DNA of 58,981 nucleotides, taken from Alphaproteobacteria bacterium. GTDB lineage: Bacteria > Pseudomonadota > Alphaproteobacteria > DSM-16000 > Inquilinaceae. The position numbers were made by a program, and so were the translations under genes. Numbering within the stretch: position 1 is the stretch's first letter; each line of letters begins with the position of its first letter. This document shows positions 27,502 through 36,591 of this stretch, piece by piece. The notes under the pieces are model-generated. The model worked only from the letters and a program-made list of their open reading frames with translations. It was not told where the DNA came from and did no database searches. Location of the stretch: positions 1 to 58,981 of the forward strand of contig JANQIX010000106.1 in NCBI GenBank assembly GCA_028281925.1, given 5' to 3'.

Positions 27502-28977
27502 ATGACGAAAGCATACCCGGCCCCGCCCGCCAGTCGGTGGATTTCGCGAAGCGTTCGATTCGCGGCCCCCGGTGTTGTGGCTTTGCTCATCTTCGCCGCC
27601 ATCGGCTGGATCGATTTCGGGGCAGCCGCTGCCGCTTCCCTGATCTTTGCGCTGGGCGTCGCGGTGTTCGTCCGCGGCTTCGATCGCGATGGCGCAGCCT
27701 TGAAGGGGCATCTCCGTGCGCTGGCCGATGCCGGGTCGAACCATGCACCGCCGCCACCGCGCCCGCCGCTAGTCACCACCCATGGGGAAGAGGCGCTGTC
27801 GCTGGTCCGAAGACTGGATCAGACATGGCGTGGCCGTGCCCATGGCGTGGCGCGCGAGCGCGACCGCTTCACGGCGATCGTCAGCGAACTGGCCGACCCG
27901 CTGATCATTCTCGATGCCGCGCGGGTCGTGCGCATCGCCAATCCGTCTGCCATCCGGCTCTTGGGCGAGCGCCTGATCGATCGTGATCTGGCCGACAGTC
28001 TGCGCCATCCCGATGTGCTGGAAGCGGTCGATGACGTGCTGGCCGGCGAGCGATCCCGCAAGATCGAGATGACCCAGCCGGTGCCGATCGAGCGGGTCTT
28101 CGAGGTTCGGGTGAAGGAGTTCCACGACGAAAGCGACCGTGTGGCCGCCGCCCCCCAGGTCCGCATGGCGCTGGTGACGCTGCATGACATCACCGCCATG
28201 AAGCGGTCGGAGAACATGCGTGCCGATTTCGTCGCCAATGCCAGCCATGAGCTGCGGACCCCGCTGTCGACGCTGATCGGCTTCCTGGAGACGTTGCGCG
28301 GGCCGGCCCGGGACGACGCCGAGGCGCGCGATCGCTTCCTGACCATCATGGGCGAACAGGCGGGCCGGATGGCACGGCTGGTCGACGACCTCTTGTCATT
28401 GTCGCGCATTGAGCTTGAAGAGCACACGACGCCCTCGGGCCGCGTGGATGTGGTGGGCGTGCTGGGCGCCGTGATCGACATGCTGACCATGCGGGCGAAA
28501 GAGCGTGGCATGGCCATCGACCTCGTGGTGCGGGACAGCCTGCCGCGCGTGGTCGGTGATGACGACCAGATTACGCAGGTGTTCCAGAATCTGATCGTCA
28601 ATGCCATCAAGTATGCTCGCGCCGGCACGCCGATCACGGTGACCGCCTGCCTCACCGACATGACAGAGACTGGGTCCAGGCGCGCTGTCGCCGTCAGTGT
28701 CGCCGATATCGGCGATGGCATTCCCAAGAGCCACATTCCACGGCTGACGGAACGCTTCTATCGGGTCGATCCCGGGCGCAGCCGAGCCATCGGCGGCACA
28801 GGGCTGGGGCTGGCGATCGTCAAGCACATCCTCAGCCGTCACAGCGGACGGCTGGCGGTCGACAGCGTGGTCGGCGCCGGCAGCACGTTCACCGTGCTTC
28901 TGCCGGTTCCCCTGGACGCGGAATATGACATTGACGACGAAACGGTCGAGACGGCGCCGGAGCCAATGGCGACTTAA
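27502..28977 (+). CDS. phoR: Phosphate regulon sensor histidine kinase PhoR
   Basis: 491-residue inner-membrane sensor kinase. Two closely spaced hydrophobic helices (about residues 20-57) with almost no periplasmic loop are followed by a PAS-type domain (about 120-235), HisKA with the phosphorylated His249 in ANASHELRTPLS, and HATPase_c (NLIVNAIKYA, GDGIPKSHIPRLTERFYRVD, GGTGLGLAIVKHI). The missing periplasmic domain fits control through Pst and PhoU. It begins the phoR-pstSCAB-phoU-phoB cluster, 211 bases before pstS. Confidence 0.95.
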   Translation: MTKAYPAPPASRWISRSVRFAAPGVVALLIFAAIGWIDFGAAAAASLIFALGVAVFVRGFDRDGAALKGHLRALADAGSNHAPPPPRPPLVTTHGEEALSLVRRLDQTWRGRAHGVARERDRFTAIVSELADPLIILDAARVVRIANPSAIRLLGERLIDRDLADSLRHPDVLEAVDDVLAGERSRKIEMTQPVPIERVFEVRVKEFHDESDRVAAAPQVRMALVTLHDITAMKRSENMRADFVANASHELRTPLSTLIGFLETLRGPARDDAEARDRFLTIMGEQAGRMARLVDDLLSLSRIELEEHTTPSGRVDVVGVLGAVIDMLTMRAKERGMAIDLVVRDSLPRVVGDDDQITQVFQNLIVNAIKYARAGTPITVTACLTDMTETGSRRAVAVSVADIGDGIPKSHIPRLTERFYRVDPGRSRAIGGTGLGLAIVKHILSRHSGRLAVDSVVGAGSTFTVLLPVPLDAEYDIDDETVETAPEPMAT

Positions 28978-28993
28978 CCGCTGCTGAAGGTCT

Positions 28994-29022
28994 CCGTCAA
29001 AAAACTGTAATCAAAATGCAGT
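28994..29022 (+). promoter_or_regulatory. Pho box (PhoB binding site) upstream of pstS
   Basis: Direct repeats at an 11-base period: CCGTCAA (28994-29000), then AAAA, CTGTAAT (29005-29011), then CAAA, then a weaker ATGCAGT (29016-29022). The PhoB consensus is CTGTCAT separated by four bases; units one and two match at five and six of seven positions, with the usual A-rich spacers. It lies about 170 bases before the pstS ATG and should drive pst operon induction under phosphate limitation. Confidence 0.8.
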
Positions 29023-29188
29023 AAAAAGATCAGCAAACGGCGGTAGGGTCCGCCTCGACGCCAGTTGGCACCGGTGAAACCTCAGGCGCGCACGGCGCCG
29101 CTCAGGTAACGAGAATGCTGGTGCCTACGCCAATCGGTTTCCAGGCAGTCAACGAACTTCCCAGCGGCATATCGGAGGCACACAAGCA

Positions 29189-30208
29189 ATGTTGAAGAAG
29201 ATGGCGCTCGCCACAGTGGCGACCGTGGCAATGGTCGGCGCGGCCGAGGCTCGCGACCGGATCCTGCTTGCCGGTTCGTCGACCGTTGCGCCGTTCGCGC
29301 AGATCGTCGTGGAGCGCTTCAACAACACGACCGACTTCGAGGCGGAATACAACACCACCGGCACCGGCGGCGGCTTCCGGCTGTTCTGTGGCGGCGTCGG
29401 CGACGACTTCACCGACTTCTCCGGTGCGTCCCGCGCCATCAAGGACTCCGAGGTGGAGCTTTGCGGTTCCAACGGTGTCACGGACATTCATGAAATCCAG
29501 CTCGGCTTCGACGGCATCGTCGTGGCGAATTCGGTCGACGGCCCGGCCGTGGAGCTCACGACTGAGCAGCTGTTCGCCGCCCTGGCCGCCGAGGTCGAGG
29601 TCGACGGCGAGGTGGTTGCCAACCCCTACACGATGTGGTCCGAGATCGATGCAAGCCTCCCGGAAGAGGAGATCGAGGTTCTGGGCCCGCCGCCGACCTC
29701 CGGCACCCGCGACGCCTTCGTCGAGCTGGTGATGGAAGAGGGCTGCGAATCTTTCGAAGCCATCGCCGCTCTGGAAGAGACGGACGAGGAGCGCTTCGAG
29801 GCCGTGTGCGCCACCATGCGTGAAGACGGCCGCTTCGTCGAAGCCGGTGAGGACGACAACCTGATCGTCCAGCGCCTTGAGGCCAACCCGGCCGCCTTCG
29901 GCATCTTCGGCTTCTCGTTCCTCGACCAGAACCTGGACAAGATCCAGGGCAGCGTCGTTGACGGCGTCGAGCCGACCTTCGAGAACATCGCCAGCGGTGA
30001 CTATCCGGTCTCGCGCTCGCTGTTCCTTTACATGAAGCCGCAGCACATCGGCGATGTGGTCCCGGCCGGCCTGCAGGAGTTCGTGACCGAGCTCACGTCC
30101 GAGGCGACCTTCGGCGACGAAGGGTATCTGGTCGATGCCGGCCTGATCCCGATGTCGGCGGAAGAGCGTGCGGCTGTCCGCGAGGCCGTGTTGGCCTACT
30201 TCCAGTAG
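29189..30208 (+). CDS. pstS: Periplasmic phosphate-binding protein PstS
   Basis: 339-residue solute-binding protein. A signal peptide (MLKKMALATVATVAMVGAAEA, cleavage about residue 21) leads into the PstS-type domain; the phosphate-binding segments include LLAGSSTVAPFAQ, SGASRAIKDSE and PPTSGTRDAFVELV. It is markedly acidic. ATG 29189 has GGAGG eight to nine bases upstream. It is separated from pstC by a strong hairpin, which is expected to favour its higher expression. Confidence 0.95.
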   Translation: MLKKMALATVATVAMVGAAEARDRILLAGSSTVAPFAQIVVERFNNTTDFEAEYNTTGTGGGFRLFCGGVGDDFTDFSGASRAIKDSEVELCGSNGVTDIHEIQLGFDGIVVANSVDGPAVELTTEQLFAALAAEVEVDGEVVANPYTMWSEIDASLPEEEIEVLGPPPTSGTRDAFVELVMEEGCESFEAIAALEETDEERFEAVCATMREDGRFVEAGEDDNLIVQRLEANPAAFGIFGFSFLDQNLDKIQGSVVDGVEPTFENIASGDYPVSRSLFLYMKPQHIGDVVPAGLQEFVTELTSEATFGDEGYLVDAGLIPMSAEERAAVREAVLAYFQ

Positions 30209-30223
30209 ACTCTGGTAGGAAGA

Positions 30224-30247
30224 GGGGCGCCGGGAAACTGGCGCCCC
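30224..30247 (+). terminator. Intercistronic hairpin between pstS and pstC
   Basis: Perfect eight-base stem, GGGGCGCC (30224-30231) and GGCGCCCC (30240-30247), with an eight-base loop. No T-run follows, so it is more likely an mRNA-stabilising or attenuating element that raises pstS over the permease genes than a full terminator. Confidence 0.6.
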
Positions 30248-30318
30248 AAATGCTCTTGGCAGGGAGTTGCTGCGCCGCTTGCCGGCGTGGTCACCTGTAG
30301 GTCGACGGGGCAGCGATC

Positions 30319-31698
30319 ATGTCCGCCGGTATCCTCTTTGCGCTGATTCTGCTCGTCGCCTTCTCGGGATATTTCATCGGGCGGGGGCGTTCGCTCTCCG
30401 TTGCAGGCGGCGCCATGGCCGACCTGCATTCTCTGCCGAGCTATTACGGGCTCTATATCGCCCTCTGGGTCGGCGTTCCCGGGATCTTCCTGATCCTGGT
30501 CTGGCTGTTCCTGGAGCCCATCATCATTGAGGCGATGGTGCTCTCGAGTATTCCCGGCTACGAGACCATGACGGAGCCGGATCGGCAGCTCGCGCTGGCG
30601 ACCGTGCGCAATCTTGCAGGCGGCATCGGCATCAGGGAAGACACCTCGGCGGATCTGCTCGCCGCCGCTTCGCGGTACACGGGCCTGAACAGCACCAGTG
30701 CCTGGATGATGTTCGCCGTTGGCATGGCATTGGCGGCCGGCACTCTGGCTGTGACCTACCGGCACATCGCGACGGAGATGCGGGCGCGCAACCGTGTCGA
30801 GGCTATCATCCGCTTCCTGTTGGTGCTCTGCTCGGTCATTGCCATTCTGACGACCGTCGGAATCGTTCTGTCGCTGCTGTTCGAAAGCCTCAGGTTCTTC
30901 GCGCGCGTTCCGCCGCAGGAATTCCTGTTCGGCTTCCAGTGGAGCCCGCAGATCGCGCTTCGCGCAGACCAGGCCGGTGCCTCCGGCGCCTTCGGCATGA
31001 TCCCGCTGTTCGCCGGTACGCTGCTGATCGGCGCCATCGCCATGCTGGTGGCGGTGCCGATCGGATTGACGGCGGCGATCTACCTTGCCGACTACGCTCC
31101 GGCGCGGGTGCGCGCCATCGTCAAGCCGGTGATGGAGATCCTCGCCGGCATCCCGACGGTCGTGTATGGCTTCTTCGCGATCCTCACCGTGGCGCCGGTG
31201 GTGCGCGATTTCGGCGTGATGCTTGGCATCGATGCGTCGGCCAACAGCGCTCTCGCGGCCGGCGTGGTGATGGGTGTCATGATCGTGCCCTTCGTCTCGT
31301 CGCTGTCGGACGACGTGATCAATGCCGTGCCGCAGGCGATGCGGGATGGGTCCTACGGCCTTGGCGCCACGAAGTCCGAGACCATCCGGCTGGTGATCCT
31401 GCCGGCGGCGATCCCCGGCATCGTCGGCGCTGTGCTGCTGGCCGTGAGCCGCGCGATCGGCGAGACCATGATCGTTGTGATGGCCGCCGGTCTGGCGGCA
31501 AACCTGACGGTGAACCCGTTCGACGCCGTCACGACCGTGACCGTTCAGATCGCGACCCTGCTGGTCGGCGATCAGGAATTCGACAGCCCCAAGACGCTGT
31601 CCGTGTTCGCGCTCGGCCTGGTGCTGTTTGCCGTGACCCTGTGTCTCAACGTCATCGCCCTGCGGGTGGTTCGCAAGTATCGAGAGAAATATGAGTGA
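30319..31698 (+). CDS. pstC: Phosphate ABC transporter permease PstC
   Basis: 459-residue membrane protein, longer than the E. coli form (319). Residues about 1-190 contain several TM helices separated by a periplasmic region, the N-terminal extension characteristic of alphaproteobacterial PstC. The BPD_transp_1 permease domain follows (about 235-450), with the EAA-type loop DGSYGLGATKSETIRLVILP that contacts PstB. It overlaps pstA by eight bases. Confidence 0.94.
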   Translation: MSAGILFALILLVAFSGYFIGRGRSLSVAGGAMADLHSLPSYYGLYIALWVGVPGIFLILVWLFLEPIIIEAMVLSSIPGYETMTEPDRQLALATVRNLAGGIGIREDTSADLLAAASRYTGLNSTSAWMMFAVGMALAAGTLAVTYRHIATEMRARNRVEAIIRFLLVLCSVIAILTTVGIVLSLLFESLRFFARVPPQEFLFGFQWSPQIALRADQAGASGAFGMIPLFAGTLLIGAIAMLVAVPIGLTAAIYLADYAPARVRAIVKPVMEILAGIPTVVYGFFAILTVAPVVRDFGVMLGIDASANSALAAGVVMGVMIVPFVSSLSDDVINAVPQAMRDGSYGLGATKSETIRLVILPAAIPGIVGAVLLAVSRAIGETMIVVMAAGLAANLTVNPFDAVTTVTVQIATLLVGDQEFDSPKTLSVFALGLVLFAVTLCLNVIALRVVRKYREKYE

Positions 31699-33028
31699 CA
31701 TCGCCGAACCCACGCCGATGGGCATTGCCCAGGCAACCGCCGGGCATCGCGACATCCACCAAACCCCCGAGGCCATTGCCCGCCGCCAGCGGCGATATCG
31801 ATCGGAGGCCCGGTTCAAGTATTACGGGATTGCCGGCATCGCTGCGGCGATTTCGATGCTTATCGTCCTTCTGGTCAGCATTGCATCGGAGAGCTTCTCG
31901 GCCTTCACCCAGACCTTCGTGACGATCGATGTGAACATCGATCAGGCGACGGTGGATCCGAATGAGAGCGGCGATCCCGCCGTGATAGGGCGGGCCAGCT
32001 TTCAGACGCTTGCCAACAACACGCTCTACGCGCTTTTCCCCGATGTGAGCGACCGCCGCGACCGCCGCGCCTTGCGAGCACTGCTCAGCCCTGGTGTGGA
32101 GTTCGAGCTTCGTCGCCGCGTAATGGATGACCCCTCCCTGGTGGGGCAGACCATCAGCATCACGGTTGAGATGTCAGACGACTTCGATCAGCTGCACAAG
32201 GGGCTGATCGACCGCACACTCCCTGAAGCGCAGCGCCGGATCAACGATCTGCAGCTGAGCTGGTACGACCAGCTTGTGTCCGAAGGTCTGATCGAAACCC
32301 AGTTCAACTGGCGGTTCTTCTCCGGTGCGAACAGCCGCTATCCGGAGCTGGCGGGCATCTGGGCCGCCCTGGTGGGGTCGCTGCTGACCATGGCGGTGAC
32401 CCTGGGGCTGGCGTTCCCGATCGGCGTGGCGGCGGCCGTCTATCTTGAAGAGTTCGCGCCGAAGAACTGGTTCACCGACATGATCGAGGTGAACATCAAC
32501 AACCTGGCAGCCGTGCCGTCCATCGTGTTCGGTCTTCTGGGCTTGGCGGTGTTCATCCAGTTCTTCGGCATGCCCAACTCGTCGCCCCTCGTCGGCGGCA
32601 TGGTCATCGCCCTGATGACATTGCCGACGATCATCATCGCCTCCCGTGCTGCGCTGAAGGCCGTGCCGCCGTCAATCCGCGAGGCGGCGCTGGGGGTGGG
32701 GGCCTCGAAGATTCAGGTCGTCTCGCACCATGTGCTGCCGCTGGCCATGCCGGGCATCCTGACCGGCACCATCATCGGCATGGCGCAGGCGCTGGGAGAG
32801 ACCGCACCGCTTCTGATGGTCGGCATGGTGATCTTCATCACCTCAATCCCCTCAGGCTTCACCGACCCGTCGACGGTGCTGCCCGTGCAGATCTTCAGCT
32901 GGGCCGGCAACCCCGAACGCGGGTTCGTCGCGCTGACTTCGGCAGCGATCATGGTGCTGCTCACCTTCCTGATCGTCATGAACGCCTTGGCGATCTATCT
33001 CCGCAAGAAATTCGAACGCCGGTGGTGA
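31691..33028 (+). CDS. pstA: Phosphate ABC transporter permease PstA
   Basis: 445-residue inner-membrane protein. After a cytoplasmic N-terminus and first TM (about residues 48-70) comes a periplasmic insert of some 140 residues (DUF3333 type, typical of alphaproteobacteria), then the permease domain from about 218, with EAALGVGASKIQVVSHHVLP as the ATPase-contact loop. It starts inside pstC and ends seven bases before pstB. Confidence 0.94.
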   Translation: MSDIAEPTPMGIAQATAGHRDIHQTPEAIARRQRRYRSEARFKYYGIAGIAAAISMLIVLLVSIASESFSAFTQTFVTIDVNIDQATVDPNESGDPAVIGRASFQTLANNTLYALFPDVSDRRDRRALRALLSPGVEFELRRRVMDDPSLVGQTISITVEMSDDFDQLHKGLIDRTLPEAQRRINDLQLSWYDQLVSEGLIETQFNWRFFSGANSRYPELAGIWAALVGSLLTMAVTLGLAFPIGVAAAVYLEEFAPKNWFTDMIEVNINNLAAVPSIVFGLLGLAVFIQFFGMPNSSPLVGGMVIALMTLPTIIIASRAALKAVPPSIREAALGVGASKIQVVSHHVLPLAMPGILTGTIIGMAQALGETAPLLMVGMVIFITSIPSGFTDPSTVLPVQIFSWAGNPERGFVALTSAAIMVLLTFLIVMNALAIYLRKKFERRW

Positions 33029-33035
33029 TCAAAAA

Positions 33036-33836
33036 ATGAGCGCACAGACAGTGGACGCAGAACCCATGGCAGCGGTCGGCCAGGCCAAGATGACGGCGCG
33101 TGATGTCGACGTGTATTACGGCGAGAAGCGCGCGCTCCATAGCGTGGACTGTGATGTCATCGAGAACGAGGTGTTGTCCCTGATCGGCCCCTCGGGTTGC
33201 GGCAAGTCGACGTTTCTGCGCTGCCTGAACCGCATGAACGACACCATCGATATCTGCCGCGTCGAAGGCAATATCACCCTCGACAGCCAGGACATCTACG
33301 ACAAAGAGCTGGACGTGGTTCAGCTGCGGGCGCGCGTCGGGATGGTGTTCCAGAAGCCGAACCCGTTTCCCAAATCCATCTACGACAACATCGCCTACGG
33401 GCCGCGCATCCACGGTGTCTCATCCCACAAGGACGATCTCGACGGGATCGTGCAGCGCAGTCTGGAAGGTGCCGGCCTCTGGCAGGAGGTGAAGGATCGT
33501 CTGGCGGAACCGGGCACCGGCCTCTCCGGCGGTCAGCAGCAGCGCCTGTGCATCGCCCGCGCCATCGCCGTGAGCCCCGAGGTGATCCTGATGGACGAGC
33601 CCTGCTCGGCCCTCGACCCGATCGCCACGGCGCATATCGAAGAGCTGATCGACGAGCTGCGGCAGAACTTCACGATTGTCATCGTCACCCACAACATGCA
33701 GCAGGCCGCGCGCGTCAGCCAGAAGACGGCCTTCTTCCACCTGGGCGAACTGGTGGAGCATAATCTGACTGGCGAGTTGTTCACCAACCCCAAGGATGAA
33801 CGCACGCAGGGATACATCACCGGCCGCTACGGCTGA
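33036..33836 (+). CDS. pstB: Phosphate ABC transporter ATPase PstB
   Basis: 266-residue ABC ATPase. Walker A at residues 51-59 (GPSGCGKST), signature LSGGQQQRLCIARA, Walker B VILMDEPCSALDP and the switch His in VTHNMQQA. NPFPKSIYDNIAYGPRIHG is the PstB-specific segment. It energises phosphate uptake with PstS, PstC and PstA and passes signal to PhoR through PhoU. Confidence 0.97.
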   Translation: MSAQTVDAEPMAAVGQAKMTARDVDVYYGEKRALHSVDCDVIENEVLSLIGPSGCGKSTFLRCLNRMNDTIDICRVEGNITLDSQDIYDKELDVVQLRARVGMVFQKPNPFPKSIYDNIAYGPRIHGVSSHKDDLDGIVQRSLEGAGLWQEVKDRLAEPGTGLSGGQQQRLCIARAIAVSPEVILMDEPCSALDPIATAHIEELIDELRQNFTIVIVTHNMQQAARVSQKTAFFHLGELVEHNLTGELFTNPKDERTQGYITGRYG

Positions 33837-33877
33837 GCGGCGGCGGCCGGCGCAGGGGATTTGAGGAAGGAGCAGCC

Positions 33878-34603
33878 ATGCCGCAGGACCATATCGTCCG
33901 GTCCTTCGATCAGGAGCTTGTGGCGCTCAAGCGGTCGATCATCCAGATGGGCGGCCTTGCGGAGAGCCAGCTTGAAAGCGCAATGCAGTGCATCGTGCGC
34001 CGCGACGTCCAGCTAGCGGGCAAGGTCGTCCAGGCCGACGAGCGTCTCGACGCTTGCGAAACCGAGGTCGATGCCGGCGCAGTGCGGCTTCTGGCGCTGC
34101 GCCAGCCCATGGCAACTGATTTGCGCGAAGTGGTCGCGGCGTTGAAGATCGCGGCGGATCTGGAGCGGATCGGCGATTACTCGGCCAATCTGGCAAAACG
34201 GGCAATCGCGCTGGCACAGGTCCCCGCTGTGCGCCCGGTCAACGCCATACCGCGTATGGGCCGCTTGGCGCAGGAACTGATCAAAGAGGTGCTCGACGCC
34301 TATTCCGACCTCGATCTGGAGCGTGCGCTGGCCGCCTGGCGGCGCGATGAGGAACTCGACGACCTCTATAACAGCCTGTTCCGTGAGACGCTGACCTATA
34401 TGATGGAAGATCCGCGCAACATCACGCCCTGTACGCATATTCTGTTCATTGCCAAGAACATCGAGCGGGTTGGTGACCACGCGACCAACATCGCCGAGAC
34501 GATCCATTTCCTTGTCGCCGGGCAGCCGATCGCCCGCACTCGCCCCAAGGGCGATACATCCAGTTTTGCTGTAGTGTCCCCCGAGAGTTCGCAGGAGACC
34601 TGA
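33878..34603 (+). CDS. phoU: Phosphate transport regulator PhoU
   Basis: 241-residue, all-helical protein with two PhoU repeats (about residues 12-105 and 120-215); metal-site motifs appear as AADLERIGDYSANLAKR and AKNIERVGDHATNIAE. It links Pst occupancy to PhoR and restrains uptake. A GAGGAAGGAG ribosome site precedes ATG 33878. Three bases separate it from phoB. Confidence 0.96.
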   Translation: MPQDHIVRSFDQELVALKRSIIQMGGLAESQLESAMQCIVRRDVQLAGKVVQADERLDACETEVDAGAVRLLALRQPMATDLREVVAALKIAADLERIGDYSANLAKRAIALAQVPAVRPVNAIPRMGRLAQELIKEVLDAYSDLDLERALAAWRRDEELDDLYNSLFRETLTYMMEDPRNITPCTHILFIAKNIERVGDHATNIAETIHFLVAGQPIARTRPKGDTSSFAVVSPESSQET

Positions 34604-34606
34604 CGC

Positions 34607-35314
34607 ATGGCGCGGTCCGCTTTGCAACCGCTCATTCTGATCGTCGAAGACGAAACCGATCTGGTCACGCTTCTGACCTATAATTTCGAGAAAGAGGGCT
34701 TCCGTACCCTTGCCGCCTATGACGGGGACGAAGCGGTGCTGATCGCAACGGAGCAGCGGCCCGACCTGATCCTGCTGGACTGGATGCTGCCGCACCGTTC
34801 GGGGCTGGACGTGTGCCGCCAGTTGCGCCGCGCCCCGAAGACGCGGGACATCCCCATTATCATGCTGACCGCACGCGGCGAGGAAAGCGACCGGGTGCGC
34901 GGCCTGGACAGCGGGTCGGACGACTATGTCGTAAAGCCGTTTTCCACCAGCGAGCTGATGGCGCGTATCCGTGCGGTGCTGCGTCGGGCGGCACCCGGCA
35001 TGGCCGACGAGGTGCTGAGCTGCGGTGATGTGGTCATGGATCTCGCTGGTCACCGTGTTCGGCGGGACGGCCGGGACATCCATCTCGGGCCGACGGAGTT
35101 CCGCCTGCTGCGTCACTTCATGCAGCACCCCGGACGTGTGTTCTCACGCGAGCAACTGCTGGACGTCGTGTGGGGGCACGATGTGTATGTGGAGCCGCGT
35201 ACGGTTGACGTACACATACGGCGCCTGCGCAAGGCGCTGAACGACACCAGCGATGCCGACCTGATCCGTACGGTCCGTTCGGCCGGCTACGCCCTGGACG
35301 CACAGACGGCCTAG
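34607..35314 (+). CDS. phoB: Phosphate regulon response regulator PhoB
   Basis: 235-residue OmpR/PhoB-type response regulator. Receiver domain with acidic pocket Glu14/Asp15, phospho-acceptor Asp58 in LLDWMLP and Lys in YVVKPFS; C-terminal winged-helix DNA-binding domain with LGPTEFRLLRHFMQHPGRVF and VDVHIRRLRKAL. It binds Pho boxes such as that before pstS. It ends the operon, ahead of a strong terminator. Confidence 0.96.
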   Translation: MARSALQPLILIVEDETDLVTLLTYNFEKEGFRTLAAYDGDEAVLIATEQRPDLILLDWMLPHRSGLDVCRQLRRAPKTRDIPIIMLTARGEESDRVRGLDSGSDDYVVKPFSTSELMARIRAVLRRAAPGMADEVLSCGDVVMDLAGHRVRRDGRDIHLGPTEFRLLRHFMQHPGRVFSREQLLDVVWGHDVYVEPRTVDVHIRRLRKALNDTSDADLIRTVRSAGYALDAQTA

Positions 35315-35356
35315 GGCTGAGCTCAACCGTCTCTTCGCCAGACCACCGAGAGAAAG

Positions 35357-35387
35357 CGGCCGCGCCACTCCTTCAGTGGGGCGGCCG
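35357..35387. terminator. Bidirectional terminator between phoB and leuB
   Basis: Inverted repeat with 13-base arms and one mismatch: CGGCCGCGCCACT (35357-35369) against AGTGGGGCGGCCG (35375-35387), loop CCTTC. It lies between the convergent ends of phoB and leuB and should stop transcripts from both sides, although no long T-tract flanks it. Confidence 0.7.
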
Positions 35388-35438
35388 ACAATCGTTACGA
35401 TCCATCGCTCCTGCGGCCATCATCCTGGCCAACCGAGG

Positions 35439-36551
35439 TCAGGCGTTCAGCTTGTCCAGCGCGCGCATGATGCTGTCGCCCATCACGCCCGTCGACACGC
35501 GGGCCATGCCGGGCCCCATGATGTCCTGTGTGCGCATGCCGCCGCTCAGCACGTTGTCGATCGCCCGCTCCAAGAGATCCGCCTGGTCGTGCAGGGCGAA
35601 GCTGTGGCGCAGCATCATCGCCAGGCTCAAGAGCATGGCGATCGGATTGGCGATGTCGCGGCCGGCGATGTCCGGCGCGCTGCCATGGACGGGCTCGTAC
35701 ATTGCCCGCCGATGCCCGGCACGGTCCGCCTCGCCGAGGGATGCCGACGGCAGCATGCCGAGAGAGCCGGTCAGCATCGCCGCCTCATCCGACAGCATGT
35801 CGCCGAACAGGTTGTCGGTCACGATCACGTCGAACTGTTTCGGGTTGCGCACCAGCTGCATGGCGCAGTTGTCGGCATACATATGGGTCAGCTCGATGGA
35901 CGGATAGCTTTCCGCCTGCAGCCGCGTCACTTCCTCACGCCACAGCCGGCCGCTTTCCATCACATTGGCCTTTTCCACCGAGCACAGGCGACCTGAGCGT
36001 GCGGCCGCCGTCTCGAAGGCGATTGCGGCGACCCGGCGGATCTCGTCCGTCGTATAGACCTGCGTGTTGACGCCGCGCCGCCCGCCGTCGGGAAGCTCTG
36101 AAATCCCGCGCGGCTCACCGAAATAGATGCCGCCCGTCAGCTCCCGGACGATAACGATGTCCAGCCCGGCGACCACGTCAGGCTTGAGCGTCGAGGCATC
36201 CGCAAGCGCCGGAAACACCTTGGCCGGCCGGATGTTGGCGAACAGGCCCAGCTCGCTGCGCAGCCGCAGCAGCGCCGCTTCGGGCCGGATGTCGAAATCG
36301 ACGTTGTCCCATTTCGGCCCACCGACCGCGCCCAGCAGCACCGCATCTGCGGCAAGCGCCCGCTGCATCGTCTCTTCCGTCAGCGGGACGCCGTGCTGGT
36401 CGATCGACGCGCCGCCGACCAAGCCGTCCTCCAGCTTGAAGACCAGTCCATGCGTGCGGCCAAGCCAGTCGATCACCCGCCGTACCTGCCGGCAGACTTC
36501 GGGTCCGATGCCGTCACCGGGCAGGATGAGGACCGTTCTTTCGGTTGTCAT
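35439..36551 (-). CDS. leuB: 3-isopropylmalate dehydrogenase
   Basis: 370-residue NAD-dependent dehydrogenase of leucine synthesis. It begins TVLILPGDGIGPEV and carries the family signature DIVIVRELTGGIYFGEPRG and the metal-site region VTDNLFGDMLSDEAAML. Two in-frame starts are plausible: ATG 36551 (AGGA nine bases upstream, family-like N-terminus) and ATG 36578 (GAGGAG upstream). It follows leuD by about 40 bases. Confidence 0.96.
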   Translation of the reverse strand: MTTERTVLILPGDGIGPEVCRQVRRVIDWLGRTHGLVFKLEDGLVGGASIDQHGVPLTEETMQRALAADAVLLGAVGGPKWDNVDFDIRPEAALLRLRSELGLFANIRPAKVFPALADASTLKPDVVAGLDIVIVRELTGGIYFGEPRGISELPDGGRRGVNTQVYTTDEIRRVAAIAFETAAARSGRLCSVEKANVMESGRLWREEVTRLQAESYPSIELTHMYADNCAMQLVRNPKQFDVIVTDNLFGDMLSDEAAMLTGSLGMLPSASLGEADRAGHRRAMYEPVHGSAPDIAGRDIANPIAMLLSLAMMLRHSFALHDQADLLERAIDNVLSGGMRTQDIMGPGMARVSTGVMGDSIMRALDKLNA

Positions 36552-36591
36552 TGCTTCTTGTCCTGTCGTCTTGGCCATACACCGGGGCTCC

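Noticed and set aside
30196..31818. 540-codon minus-strand frame opposite pstC
   Set aside because: Composition shadow of pstC, rich in His/Arg/Gln/Asp with no recognised motif.
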